NCBI GenBank assembly: GCA_018000995.1
Contig: JAGNIU010000001.1
Location: 332,744-396,743 of the forward strand
From: Bacteroidia bacterium
Lineage (GTDB): Bacteria; Bacteroidota; Bacteroidia; B-17B0; Aurantibacillaceae
Length of the DNA: 64,000 nucleotides
Direction of reading: 5' to 3'
The notes under the pieces are model-generated. The model ran no database searches, was not told where the DNA came from, and saw nothing but the letters and a program-made list of their open reading frames with translations. Shown here in pieces: positions 52,895-61,693 of the stretch. A program made the position numbers and the translations under genes. Numbering within the stretch: position 1 is the first letter of the stretch; each line of letters begins with the position of its first letter.

Positions 52895-53938
52895 TTGAAA
52901 AAAATCCTGGTTTTAACATGTTTCGTTGCGATTTTATTCGTAACTTATGCTTCAGTAAAAACCATGAAAATTTTAGCCCTCATAACTTTTCTTCCAATGC
53001 TTATTTCAGGCGGCGGTAATGATAGCATTAAACATGTTGACCCTAATAAGGATTTATGCGGTGCTGTGGTTGGCGTTTGCAAATCGGGCGACACGTACTG
53101 TCATAATTATGTTTTTGATAAGCAGCTTTACGATTTTAGATGTGATACTTTAGCGCAAGTTAAATTTTGGCGACAAATTATGAATCTTCACAAAGATTCC
53201 TCACTAGTTAATTTAAGCCATAACCGAACGATTGTAGAAAAAACACATTATAAAGATTGGTCAAGTAAAAACGATCTTGATAAACAATATTACCGCGATA
53301 GTATAAGAACTGCACATGGATTAGATTCTACGCAGCGTGTATTATTAACAGATGGTAAGCAATTCTTTTATGATTTTGATAAGGCTTTCGTGAATTTTGA
53401 CAGGGGGATAAATGCTTTTGTAGCTAATGATGTTGATCCTTGGTACGCACAGGCTATTTTATTAATTGAGAGTCCGAATAAATTACAAAAATCAAATGCA
53501 GGGGCTTATGGTTCTTTTCAATTAATGAAAGATGTTGCCCGTTTGTTTGGTTTAAAAGTAAATAAACAAATAGATGAGCGTGCTGATTTTGATCGTTCGG
53601 CTTATGCCGCTTCAAGTTTGATTAAAAAGATTTGCATTCCAAACACAAAACAAATTCTGGATTCTTTGCATATTACCTATAATGAAAACGAATTGTGGTT
53701 TAAATTATTAGTAATGCATTCTTACCACGCCGGTTCAGGAAATGTAAGAAAAGCATTATATACTTTTATGCCGCAACAAGGTGATATGAATTTGATTTAC
53801 AATTTATGGCATGCTCAAACGCGCCATTTCCGTTCGGCTTCACAAAATTATTCTCAATTGATTTTAGCGGCAATGCTCGAAATGAATTCTCGCGTTAAGC
53901 TTACGCCTTCCGAAAATTCTACAGCAAATAATAACTAA
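52895..53938 (+). CDS. Lytic transglycosylase domain protein
   Basis: 347 residues from TTG with a hydrophobic N-terminal stretch (about 4-36). The SLT-type lysozyme fold is at about 170-330: QAILLIESPNKLQKSNAGAYGSFQLMKDVARLFGL has the catalytic Glu (in IES) and the GxYGxFQLM block, and HSYHAGSGNVRKAL corresponds to AYNAGxGNV. It cleaves peptidoglycan glycan strands in the periplasm. The N-terminal 140 residues, including CGAVVGVCKSGDTYC, are not recognised. The stop interlocks with the convergent flavoprotein gene. Confidence 0.85.
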   Translation: MKKILVLTCFVAILFVTYASVKTMKILALITFLPMLISGGGNDSIKHVDPNKDLCGAVVGVCKSGDTYCHNYVFDKQLYDFRCDTLAQVKFWRQIMNLHKDSSLVNLSHNRTIVEKTHYKDWSSKNDLDKQYYRDSIRTAHGLDSTQRVLLTDGKQFFYDFDKAFVNFDRGINAFVANDVDPWYAQAILLIESPNKLQKSNAGAYGSFQLMKDVARLFGLKVNKQIDERADFDRSAYAASSLIKKICIPNTKQILDSLHITYNENELWFKLLVMHSYHAGSGNVRKALYTFMPQQGDMNLIYNLWHAQTRHFRSASQNYSQLILAAMLEMNSRVKLTPSENSTANNN

Positions 53939-55191
53939 AGGGTTTTTACTTCGTCTTGCGATTTACCAATTCTGATAACCTCAGCCAATGTTTTTAAAAC
54001 GCGGTCGTGCTTTTTTACAAATGGATTTGTGGTGTCCCAAACATATCCCGCCAATACCGAACAAATTTGTTTTTTGAAATCTGGGTTTATTTCTTTTGCG
54101 AAAAATATTTCATGTAGTGTTCCATCGTACCAACCCATCACATAGCTTCTGAAAGTATCAACACCGGTCATTACCGGTTTCATAAATTCTTCTTCCCAAT
54201 CTACTTTATTTCCTTTTAATTGTTTTATCACAAGGTTGGCCGCGCGTTGACTAGAAGCTGCTGCTAATGTAACGCCTGATGAAAACACAGGGTCTAAAAA
54301 TTCAGTTACGTTTCCTGTTAAAACAAATCCATCACCATAAAATTTATCAGTTGTTACGCTCCACCCTTCAATAGTGCGAGGGTCAAACAAAAATTCTTTA
54401 TCTCCAAAACGTTCTTTAATGTGTGGGTCGCTATTAATAAGTGTGCGTAATTGTTCCTCGGGCTTCATCCCTTTTGTTTTTTCGTAAAACTCGGGATTAG
54501 CAACAAAGCCAACCGAAGTTGTTCCGTTAGAAAAAGGAATAACCCAAATCCATGTGGTTGGTTCGTGCACAACAACCATAATTCGATTTGGCTCATCATA
54601 CTTCGCGCGATCCGGATCTTTAATGTGTGCAAATAAAGTTTTACGAGACGGTAAATTACTTGGACGATCTAAATTAAATAATCTTGGAATAACACGGCCG
54701 TAACCGCTCGCGTCAACAATAAACTTTGCGTTAATCGTATCAGTGCTCCCGTCTTTGTTTACAACAGTTGTTGTAGAATTACTTCCATTAAATTTTATAT
54801 CTGTCACCGCCGTTTCAAAACAAACATCAACGCCTTGACGTCTTGATTCTTCAGCAAGGGTTAAATCGAAATCGCCGCGTTGTACTTGCCAGGTCCATTT
54901 CCAGCCTTGTGTAAATTGATCGTTGAAATTAAAATCACATACTTCGTTTCCTCTTACAAACTTTGCGCCAAATTTTTCCTGAAATCCTTTTGCTTTTACG
55001 GCTTCCAGTAATCCCGCTTCTTCTAAAGCTTCCATGCTACGAGGTAATAAGCTTTCTCCAATCACAAAGCGCGGAAATTTTTCTTTCTCTACAATTTTTG
55101 TTTTAAAGCCTGCTTTATTAATTATACTGGCAGCAATCGTTCCGGCCGGACCGGCGCCAATTACTAATACATCTACGTTTTGTGTTGACAT
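53935..55191 (-). CDS. FAD-dependent oxidoreductase, flavin-dependent halogenase-like
   Basis: 418 residues. The FAD-binding DVLVIGAGPAGTIAASII (about 7-24), GESLLPRSMEALEEAG, the second dinucleotide motif DASGYGRVIPR, WIWVIPFSNGTTSVGFV and GDGFVLTGNVTEFLDPVFSSGVTLA fit the PHBH-fold family that includes geranylgeranyl reductases and tryptophan halogenases. The WxWxIP motif is a mark of halogenases and is present as WIWVIP. I cannot confirm the catalytic Lys. No aryl-polyene or flexirubin genes flank it, so the substrate is unknown. A 97-nt gap separates it from phoH. Confidence 0.82.
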   Translation of the reverse strand: MSTQNVDVLVIGAGPAGTIAASIINKAGFKTKIVEKEKFPRFVIGESLLPRSMEALEEAGLLEAVKAKGFQEKFGAKFVRGNEVCDFNFNDQFTQGWKWTWQVQRGDFDLTLAEESRRQGVDVCFETAVTDIKFNGSNSTTTVVNKDGSTDTINAKFIVDASGYGRVIPRLFNLDRPSNLPSRKTLFAHIKDPDRAKYDEPNRIMVVVHEPTTWIWVIPFSNGTTSVGFVANPEFYEKTKGMKPEEQLRTLINSDPHIKERFGDKEFLFDPRTIEGWSVTTDKFYGDGFVLTGNVTEFLDPVFSSGVTLAAASSQRAANLVIKQLKGNKVDWEEEFMKPVMTGVDTFRSYVMGWYDGTLHEIFFAKEINPDFKKQICSVLAGYVWDTTNPFVKKHDRVLKTLAEVIRIGKSQDEVKTL

Positions 55192-55288
55192 GGGTTTAGC
55201 TTAAGAGCTTACAAAAGTAAAAATAAATGAACAGGCTAAAAAAATATTACGCCTAATTGATCAAAATCATTGACCTAAACTCGATTTG

Positions 55289-56641
55289 CTACAGTAAATC
55301 GTTGGCTAAATTAGCTAAATCACTACGTTCACCTTTTTGTAAGGTAATGTGGGCATAAAGCGGTTGACCTTTAACTTTATCAATTAAATAACTTAAGCCG
55401 TTACTTTGCGCATCCAAATAAGGTGTATCAATTTGGTGAACGTCGCCCGTAAAAATAATTTTTGTGTTTTCTCCGGCGCGGGTAATAATTGTTTTTACTT
55501 CGTGTGGCGTTAAGTTTTGAGCCTCGTCAACAATAAAAAACACATTGCTTAAACTGCGTCCTCGAATATAGGCTAAAGGACAAACAACCAGTTTCTGGCT
55601 TTCCACCATTTCGTTTAGTTGCTTGTGTTCTTTGTCTTTTTCGTTGAATTGGCCACGAATGTATTTTAAATTATCCCAAAGTGGTTCCATGTATGGATTC
55701 AGTTTTGAGTTCACGTCTCCGGGTAAATAGCCAATATCTTTATTACTTAACGGAACAATTGGTCGCGCTAAATAAATTTGATGATAATTACGGCGCTGTT
55801 CTAATGCGCCCGCTAATGATAATAATGTTTTTCCGGTTCCGGCAACGCCTTGAATAGTTACTAATTTAATTTCCGGATTCATAATCGCATCGAGTGCAAA
55901 AGATTGCTCTGCATTTTTTGGAATTACTCCAAAGGCTGCGCTTTTTACTACTCGCTGGAATGTTTCGTCTTCTTTATTATAACGCGCTAAAACAGATTGC
56001 GAGCCGTTTTTTAAAATATAATAATGATTTGGTGTTGCTTCAATCTTTTTTAAAACATCTTTCGCTCCGCTTGACCCTTTTTGATAAATACTTGCGATTT
56101 TTTCTTGTGAAACTTTTTGTATTTCACTCATGCCGGTATACAATTCGTCAACCGTTTTTATTTTTCCGGTTTCGTAATCTTCCGATTGCAAGCTAAGCGA
56201 CTTTGCTTTAATGCGGAGATTAATATCTTTTGTGATTAAAATAACTTTTCGGTCAGGATGTGTTTCGGCAATAAATAATGCGGTGTTTAATATCTTATGA
56301 TCGGCTTTTCTATCATCAAAAATTCTCTCCGCGTTTACTTTACTTGAAGTGTTCATTTCTATTTTGAACTTTCCTCTTGTTGGGCCGTTAATCGAGGTCC
56401 AATCTTGCAAAGTGTTTTTGCCTGATAGTTTATCAATGTATCTTATAAATTCGCGGGCCGCGTAATTTTTAGTGTCGTTGCCTTTTTTAAAGTTATCGAG
56501 TTCTTCTAAAACCGTAATCGGAATAACAACATCGTGTTCTTTAAAATTTTTAATCGCGGTGTGATCGTAAATGATTACTGAGGTGTCGAGTACAAATATT
56601 TTTCTGTTTTCGGCTGAACGTGCGGTAGGCTTTTTTCCCAT
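55289..56641 (-). CDS. PhoH-family ATPase with N-terminal PIN domain
   Basis: 450 residues. N-terminal PIN-type RNase domain (about 12-150, KIFVLDTSVIIYDH, VLEELDNFKKG, VILITKDINLRIKA with the acidic cluster) and C-terminal PhoH helicase/ATPase (about 240-445) with Walker A VAGTGKTLLS, QIYLARPIVPLSNKDIGYLPGD and Walker B FFIVDEAQNLTPHEVKTIITRAG. The PIN-PhoH (PhoH2) fusion is an RNA-processing toxin-like or helicase-nuclease enzyme by family. It stands alone; the 298-nt gap upstream holds AT-rich sequence and the promoter of the next gene. Confidence 0.94.
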   Translation of the reverse strand: MGKKPTARSAENRKIFVLDTSVIIYDHTAIKNFKEHDVVIPITVLEELDNFKKGNDTKNYAAREFIRYIDKLSGKNTLQDWTSINGPTRGKFKIEMNTSSKVNAERIFDDRKADHKILNTALFIAETHPDRKVILITKDINLRIKAKSLSLQSEDYETGKIKTVDELYTGMSEIQKVSQEKIASIYQKGSSGAKDVLKKIEATPNHYYILKNGSQSVLARYNKEDETFQRVVKSAAFGVIPKNAEQSFALDAIMNPEIKLVTIQGVAGTGKTLLSLAGALEQRRNYHQIYLARPIVPLSNKDIGYLPGDVNSKLNPYMEPLWDNLKYIRGQFNEKDKEHKQLNEMVESQKLVVCPLAYIRGRSLSNVFFIVDEAQNLTPHEVKTIITRAGENTKIIFTGDVHQIDTPYLDAQSNGLSYLIDKVKGQPLYAHITLQKGERSDLANLANDLL

Positions 56642-56904
56642 AGAAGAACTATATAATTATTTTAATAAAACTATTCGATTAATCGCTATCATTTTAATGC
56701 CTCTTTTTTTTTAATAAACAGGCAGTTGTTAAATTGAATTAAAGTGTGTTTTTTAATAACCTTGCTTTTCTGAGGTATAGGCCTCGGTTTAAGATATTTA
56801 GGAAAAATTAGTGTTGTTAACTTAAAAATAACCTGTCGTTTTCGGCAAATTTTTAGATAAATCTTAAATAAAATTCATTTCTAAAATCTAAACTTGAATT
56901 GCGC

Positions 56905-56935
56905 TTGAAAAAGCACTTTGATAGCGCTATATTTA
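56905..56935 (+). promoter_or_regulatory. Promoter of the large secreted propeller gene, 4 nt before the ATG
   Basis: TTG at 56905-56907, a 20-nt spacer and TATATTTA at 56928-56935, followed by TATC and the ATG at 56940. The rest of the 298-nt gap (56642-56904) is AT-rich; no small gene or terminator was found there. Confidence 0.6.
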
Positions 56936-56939
56936 TATC

Positions 56940-59900
56940 ATGAAAAATAAAATCACACTTCTGTTTTCGGCGTTGTTTCTGTTTGCATTATCTATTAACG
57001 CACAGTTTAAGCAGCTCGACGTTAAAGACTCTGTCGCTAATTTTTACGACATTAAAAAAGACTTTGAAAATTATTGGAAAGACAAAGAGCCTACTCCCGG
57101 CTCAGGATATAAAATATTTAAACGTTGGGCTCATGATATGGAACCAAGGGTTTATCCTTCAGGAAATTTAAATGCTGGCGGGGCAAAAAGATCTTATGAA
57201 GAATACCAAAAATATTTAAACACAAACACTAATGCAAAACAAATAATTACAGCGGCACCATCTGCAACAACTGCAAATTGGACCGCTCTTGGTCCTTTTG
57301 GTTCCGCAATTGGCACGGGTGCAGGACGTTTGCAATGCGTTCGTTTCCATCCTGCAGGAACAGGAACTGTTTATGTTGGTGCTGCGTCCGGAGGTTTATG
57401 GAAATCTACAAACAGTGGCACTAGCTGGACAACAACAACAGATAATCTCGCTTCAATTGGAGTAGCTGACGTGGCCATCGATCCTTCTAATACTAACATT
57501 ATGTACATAGCAACCGGCGACTTTGATGGTGCTGCTACCGGTTTTACTCAAGGAGATTCCAAATCTGTAGGCGTTTTAAAATCGACTGATGGAGGTAATA
57601 CTTGGAATACAACAGGTTTAAGTTGGACAACAAGTCAGCAAAGATTTATTTCGAAAATATTAATAAACCCGCTTAATACTGTTGAGATTTTTGCCTTTAC
57701 TTCGGTTGGTATTTATCGTACCAGAGATAGTGGCGCAAACTGGACTTTAGTTTTAGGCGGCTACTTTAAAGACGGCGAATATAAACCCGGCGATACAACA
57801 ACAATTTATTCGTGTTCGGGAACAGGAGTTTATAGATCAACTAATAGCGGACAAACTTTTTCTGGAACAACATTTGCAGGAGCTGGTTTAAATAATTTAC
57901 GAATTGCTGTAACACCTGCCGATCCAAATTATCTGTATATAGTAGGCAGCGCAACTTCAGGTGCTTTCGGTAGGTTAGTACGTTCAACTAATTCGGCAGC
58001 AACATTTAGTACTATGTCAACCACTCCTAATATTTTAGGTGGAACTCAGGGCTGGTACGATTTAACCGTGGCCGCTTCGCCAACTAATAAAGATGAGTTG
58101 ATTGTTGGAGGAATTGATATCTGGAGATCTACTAACGGTGGTTCTACATGGACACAACGCACTTTTGGTTATGGCGGCGGAGCTTACGTTCACCCCGATC
58201 AACACGATGCTGTTTATATGAATGGAACTACAATTTGGCTGGCGCATGATGGTGGTGTTGACAGAAGTACAAATAGCGGCAGCACATGGACAAGTTTAAA
58301 TGGAAACATGAATATTGCTCAGCCTTATTTTTTAGGTGTATCCGCAACAAGTTCTACTAAAATAGTGGCCGGTCTTCAAGATAATGGAAGTATCGTTTAC
58401 AATGGTTCTACCTGGACTGAAGGTAAAGGTGGAGACGGTATGGATTGTTTTGTTGATTGGAATAATCCGAACATTGTTATTGCCTCTTCACAAAACGGTG
58501 GTCATGGCAGAAGCACAAACGGTGGTGTTTCTTTTTCCAATATTGTTACCGGATTAACGGGTACTGCAGATTGGATTGCTCCAATTTGTCAGGACCCAAA
58601 CACCTCTACAACATATTATGCCGGAAGACAAGACGTTTTTAGGTCTACAAATTCAGGTTCAAGTTGGTCACAATTAGGCTCTCTTGGCGGATCGGGAAAT
58701 GTTTTACTAATTAATCCTTGTCCATCAAATTCAAATGTTATTTATGCAGCAAGAGCAACTACATTATATAAAACTACAAATGCCGGAGCAACTTGGGTTA
58801 ATATTACCGGAACCATTCCTGTGGGATCGGCTCAAATAAAAGATATTGATGTCGACAACACAAACGCAAATCGTGTTTATGTTACACTATCAGGTTATTC
58901 TGCCGGAAATAAAGTTTTCTATTCTACTGATGGTGGAACCAGTTGGACAAATTATTCTGCAGGTCTGCCAAATTTACCAGCTAATTGTATTGTGTTTAAA
59001 AAGAACAGTCCGGGTGCTATTTATGTAGGCATGGATTTTGGTGTTTATTATCGTGAATTAAGTATGCCGGCTTTTATACCTTACATGACGGGCTTGCCAA
59101 ATGTTTGGGTTAACGATATGGAAATTTTTTATCCTACAGGAAAACTTAGAGCTGCTACTTATGGTCGTGGTATGTGGGAAACGAATCTTTATAGTGAGCC
59201 TGGCGTTGCGCCAACTGCATTTTACAGTACCGCGAGCAATACAATTTGTGTTGGAGGTTCTTTAGCTTTTTCTGATGGCTCCTCTAATTCTCCAACTTCG
59301 TGGTCTTGGAGTTTTCCCGGCGGAAGCCCAAGCACCTCAACACTTCAAACTCCTCCAAGCATTACATATACTGCAAACGGTTCTTATGTGGTGTCGTTAG
59401 TTGCTACTAATTCAGTTAGCTCAAGCGCACCTTATACTACAACTGTTTATGTAATTAATACTCCTACTTCTGTTTCAACCAGCACCGGAACGTGCGCAGG
59501 ACAAAACAAAAATTTACTAGTAGCAACAAATGCTTCTAGCGTAGTTTGGCAAGGCGGTCAAACAGGAACAACAGCCTCTTTTGGACCAACAGTTACAACA
59601 GTTTATAGTTATACTGTTTTCACGGGCTCGTGTATGTCAACCGGAACGGCAACAATGAACGTTAGCACACCGCCCCCAACACCAACCTTTTCTCAACTTG
59701 GAAACATCTTAACATCCTCTTCAGCAACAGGTTACCAGTGGTATTTAAATGGCAGTCCAATTCCGGGCGAAACCGGCCAAACCCTAAATATGTCACTTTA
59801 CGGGTCAGGATTTTACTCTGTTTGGGTTGATAATGGTTTGGGTTGTCAGGCTTCATCAACGGTTGTGTTTCTCACTCCAACCAGTATTAAAGAGACTTCC

Positions 59901-60152
59901 ATTTTCAATGGTATAACAGTTTCTCCTAATCCTGCGCTTGAATTCTTGAACATTAATTTTACAAATCCTCTTGAAAAGGAATTAACCTATGTAATTATAA
60001 ATTCTCTTGGCCAAACTATCAATTCAGGCAAAATTAAAAGCGGGTCTACAGAAAAAATTAGTGTTGATTTAGATGGATATGCCAGCGGTTTATACACTTT
60101 AAGCCTTTATTCAGCTTCTTCTTCCGCAAATTATAAGTTTATTAAACAATAG
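56940..60152 (+). CDS. Large secreted Asp-box beta-propeller protein with PKD and type IX sorting domains
   Basis: 1070 residues. Signal peptide 1 to about 21 (ALSINAQ); a VPS10/sialidase-like propeller region (about 115-740) with many Asp-box motifs such as STNSGTSWT, STDGGNTWN, STNGGSTWT and STDGGTSWT; a PKD domain (about 760-850, SWSWSFPGGSPSTSTLQTPPSITYTANGSYVVSLVA); an Ig-like segment (about 905-980, YQWYLNGSPIPGETGQTL); and a C-terminal sorting domain (about 985-1070, ITVSPNPALEFLNINF, SLGQTINSG, SGLYTLSLYS...YKFIKQ). A surface or secreted T9SS cargo; enzymatic activity, if any, is unknown. It is a single gene with its own promoter. Confidence 0.88.
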   Translation: MKNKITLLFSALFLFALSINAQFKQLDVKDSVANFYDIKKDFENYWKDKEPTPGSGYKIFKRWAHDMEPRVYPSGNLNAGGAKRSYEEYQKYLNTNTNAKQIITAAPSATTANWTALGPFGSAIGTGAGRLQCVRFHPAGTGTVYVGAASGGLWKSTNSGTSWTTTTDNLASIGVADVAIDPSNTNIMYIATGDFDGAATGFTQGDSKSVGVLKSTDGGNTWNTTGLSWTTSQQRFISKILINPLNTVEIFAFTSVGIYRTRDSGANWTLVLGGYFKDGEYKPGDTTTIYSCSGTGVYRSTNSGQTFSGTTFAGAGLNNLRIAVTPADPNYLYIVGSATSGAFGRLVRSTNSAATFSTMSTTPNILGGTQGWYDLTVAASPTNKDELIVGGIDIWRSTNGGSTWTQRTFGYGGGAYVHPDQHDAVYMNGTTIWLAHDGGVDRSTNSGSTWTSLNGNMNIAQPYFLGVSATSSTKIVAGLQDNGSIVYNGSTWTEGKGGDGMDCFVDWNNPNIVIASSQNGGHGRSTNGGVSFSNIVTGLTGTADWIAPICQDPNTSTTYYAGRQDVFRSTNSGSSWSQLGSLGGSGNVLLINPCPSNSNVIYAARATTLYKTTNAGATWVNITGTIPVGSAQIKDIDVDNTNANRVYVTLSGYSAGNKVFYSTDGGTSWTNYSAGLPNLPANCIVFKKNSPGAIYVGMDFGVYYRELSMPAFIPYMTGLPNVWVNDMEIFYPTGKLRAATYGRGMWETNLYSEPGVAPTAFYSTASNTICVGGSLAFSDGSSNSPTSWSWSFPGGSPSTSTLQTPPSITYTANGSYVVSLVATNSVSSSAPYTTTVYVINTPTSVSTSTGTCAGQNKNLLVATNASSVVWQGGQTGTTASFGPTVTTVYSYTVFTGSCMSTGTATMNVSTPPPTPTFSQLGNILTSSSATGYQWYLNGSPIPGETGQTLNMSLYGSGFYSVWVDNGLGCQASSTVVFLTPTSIKETSIFNGITVSPNPALEFLNINFTNPLEKELTYVIINSLGQTINSGKIKSGSTEKISVDLDGYASGLYTLSLYSASSSANYKFIKQ

Positions 60153-60161
60153 AGCTCTTTT

Positions 60162-60231
60162 GCATTAAAAATTAGATGTAAGATTTGATGATTTACCCAA
60201 AAATCGTTAATCTTACAACCTAATTTAATGC
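60162..60231. repeat. Long imperfect inverted repeat before nuoA
   Basis: Arms 60162-60185 and 60209-60231 pair over 21 positions: blocks GCATTAAA, TTAG and TGTAAGATT on the left match their complements on the right, with small bulges between them and a 23-nt loop. There is no T tract; the right arm ends 8 nt before the nuoA ATG. It may act as a bidirectional processing or attenuation hairpin, or be a remnant of a small mobile repeat. Confidence 0.6.
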
Positions 60232-60239
60232 TTTAAATT

Positions 60240-60614
60240 ATGGGTTCTACAAACACGCCTGCAGATTATATTCCAATTGTATTAATGTTTCTTGTTGCAC
60301 TTGGATTTGTAGTAACTACAATGGTTGCTACTCACTTGTTAGGACCAAAACGTAAAACCAAAATTAAGCTCGATTCGTTTGAGTGTGGTATCGAAAGTCA
60401 CGGTAACGCACGTTTACCATTCTCTATTAAATATTTCCTAGTTGCTATTTTATTTGTGTTGTTTGACGTGGAGGTTATTTTCATGTATCCATGGGCCGTT
60501 AACTTTAAAGAATTAGGAATGTTGGGTGTGATAGAGATGTTCTCGTTCATCGCACTTTTACTAATAGGATTTTATTACATGTTATCGAAGAAAGCTCTTA
60601 AGTGGGAGGAATAA
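60240..60614 (+). CDS. nuoA: NADH-quinone oxidoreductase subunit A
   Basis: Small membrane subunit of complex I. 124 residues with three transmembrane helices (about 10-31, 62-82 and 92-112). DSFECGIESHGNARLPFSIKYFLVAILFVLFDVEVIFMYPWA is the NuoA signature, with the conserved Cys and FDxExxF motif. It is the first gene of the nuo operon, 12 nt before nuoB. Confidence 0.95.
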   Translation: MGSTNTPADYIPIVLMFLVALGFVVTTMVATHLLGPKRKTKIKLDSFECGIESHGNARLPFSIKYFLVAILFVLFDVEVIFMYPWAVNFKELGMLGVIEMFSFIALLLIGFYYMLSKKALKWEE

Positions 60615-60626
60615 AATATTTTTAAA

Positions 60627-61190
60627 ATGGGAAAACAATTACAGAAACGCACAAAGTTGGAGATGGCAAAATTACCTGATGGTCTTGAAGGCCCGGGATT
60701 TTTCGCCACTAAGCTTGAAGATGTAATTGGATTGGCTCGCGCTAATTCATTATGGCCTTTACCATTTGCAACATCGTGTTGCGGAATTGAATTTATGGCA
60801 ACAATGGCGTCGAATTACGACTTAGCACGTTTTGGTTCCGAGCGTTTAAGTTTTTCTCCGCGCCAAGCAGATATGCTAATGGTAATGGGAACTATCGCCA
60901 AAAAAATGGGACCAACCTTACGTCAAGTGTACGAACAAATGGCTGAGCCGAAATGGGTTCTTTCGGTTGGAGCTTGTGCAAGTAGTGGTGGTATTTTTGA
61001 CACTTACTCGGTGCTGCAAGGTATCGACCGTATTATTCCTGTTGATGTTTATGTGCCGGGCTGCCCACCTCGTCCAGAGCAAATTATTGAAGGTATTTTA
61101 AAAATTCAGGAGTTAGCTAAAAACGAATCTTTCAGAAGAAGAAATTCTGATGAGTATAAAAAATTAATGAATAGTTACGGAATGGAATAA
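60627..61190 (+). CDS. nuoB: NADH-quinone oxidoreductase subunit B
   Basis: Holds iron-sulphur cluster N2, the last electron carrier before quinone. 187 residues. The ligands are the Cys pair in TSCCGIEFMA, the Cys in SVGACASSGG and the Cys in VPGCPPRPEQ. The C terminus is slightly extended (RRRNSDEYKKLMNSYGME). The stop overlaps the nuoC ATG by one base. Confidence 0.97.
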   Translation: MGKQLQKRTKLEMAKLPDGLEGPGFFATKLEDVIGLARANSLWPLPFATSCCGIEFMATMASNYDLARFGSERLSFSPRQADMLMVMGTIAKKMGPTLRQVYEQMAEPKWVLSVGACASSGGIFDTYSVLQGIDRIIPVDVYVPGCPPRPEQIIEGILKIQELAKNESFRRRNSDEYKKLMNSYGME

Positions 61191-61693
61191 TGGAGAAGCA
61201 AGAACTATTAAATAAAATAACTGAAAAATTAAACGAGCTTTTTCATGGCGCTATTGAAAAAGTTGAGCTCGCTTACGATTTTCCTGTATTCTATATCAAT
61301 AAGGATAAAATTCACGAAGTATTAGCGTATTTAAAAAACGACCCTGAATTTAATTTTCATTATTTAACTGACTTAACAGGAATTCAAACGGCAGATGAAA
61401 AACATTTAGGTGTTATTTATCATTTACATAACATGCCTAAAAATTTACGCGTGCGTGTGAAAACATTTTTCCCAATGACTCATCCTGAAATTCCTACTGC
61501 TACAGATTTGTGGCCTGCGGCGAATTGGATGGAAAGAGAAACTTATGATTTTTATGGCGTGAAGTTTAAAGGTCACCCTAACTTAAAACGTATTTTAAAT
61601 GTTGACGAAATGGATATTTTTCCATTGCGTAAAGAATATCCTTTAGAAGATCAATCTCGCGAAGATAAAAGCGATAAAATGTTTGGACGATAA
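61190..61693 (+). CDS. nuoC: NADH-quinone oxidoreductase subunit C
   Basis: Peripheral-arm 30-kDa subunit. 167 residues. The signature WPAANWMERETYDFYGVKFKGHPNLKRILNVDE (about 104-136) and the end PLRKEYPLEDQSRED are typical. It is separate from nuoD, not fused as in E. coli, and overlaps both neighbours by one base. Confidence 0.96.
   Translation: MEKQELLNKITEKLNELFHGAIEKVELAYDFPVFYINKDKIHEVLAYLKNDPEFNFHYLTDLTGIQTADEKHLGVIYHLHNMPKNLRVRVKTFFPMTHPEIPTATDLWPAANWMERETYDFYGVKFKGHPNLKRILNVDEMDIFPLRKEYPLEDQSREDKSDKMFGR

Noticed and set aside
55282..55301. Small inverted repeat CGATTT/AAATCG at the phoH stop
   Set aside because: Only 6 bp with an 8-nt loop and overlapping the coding end; too weak for a terminator call.
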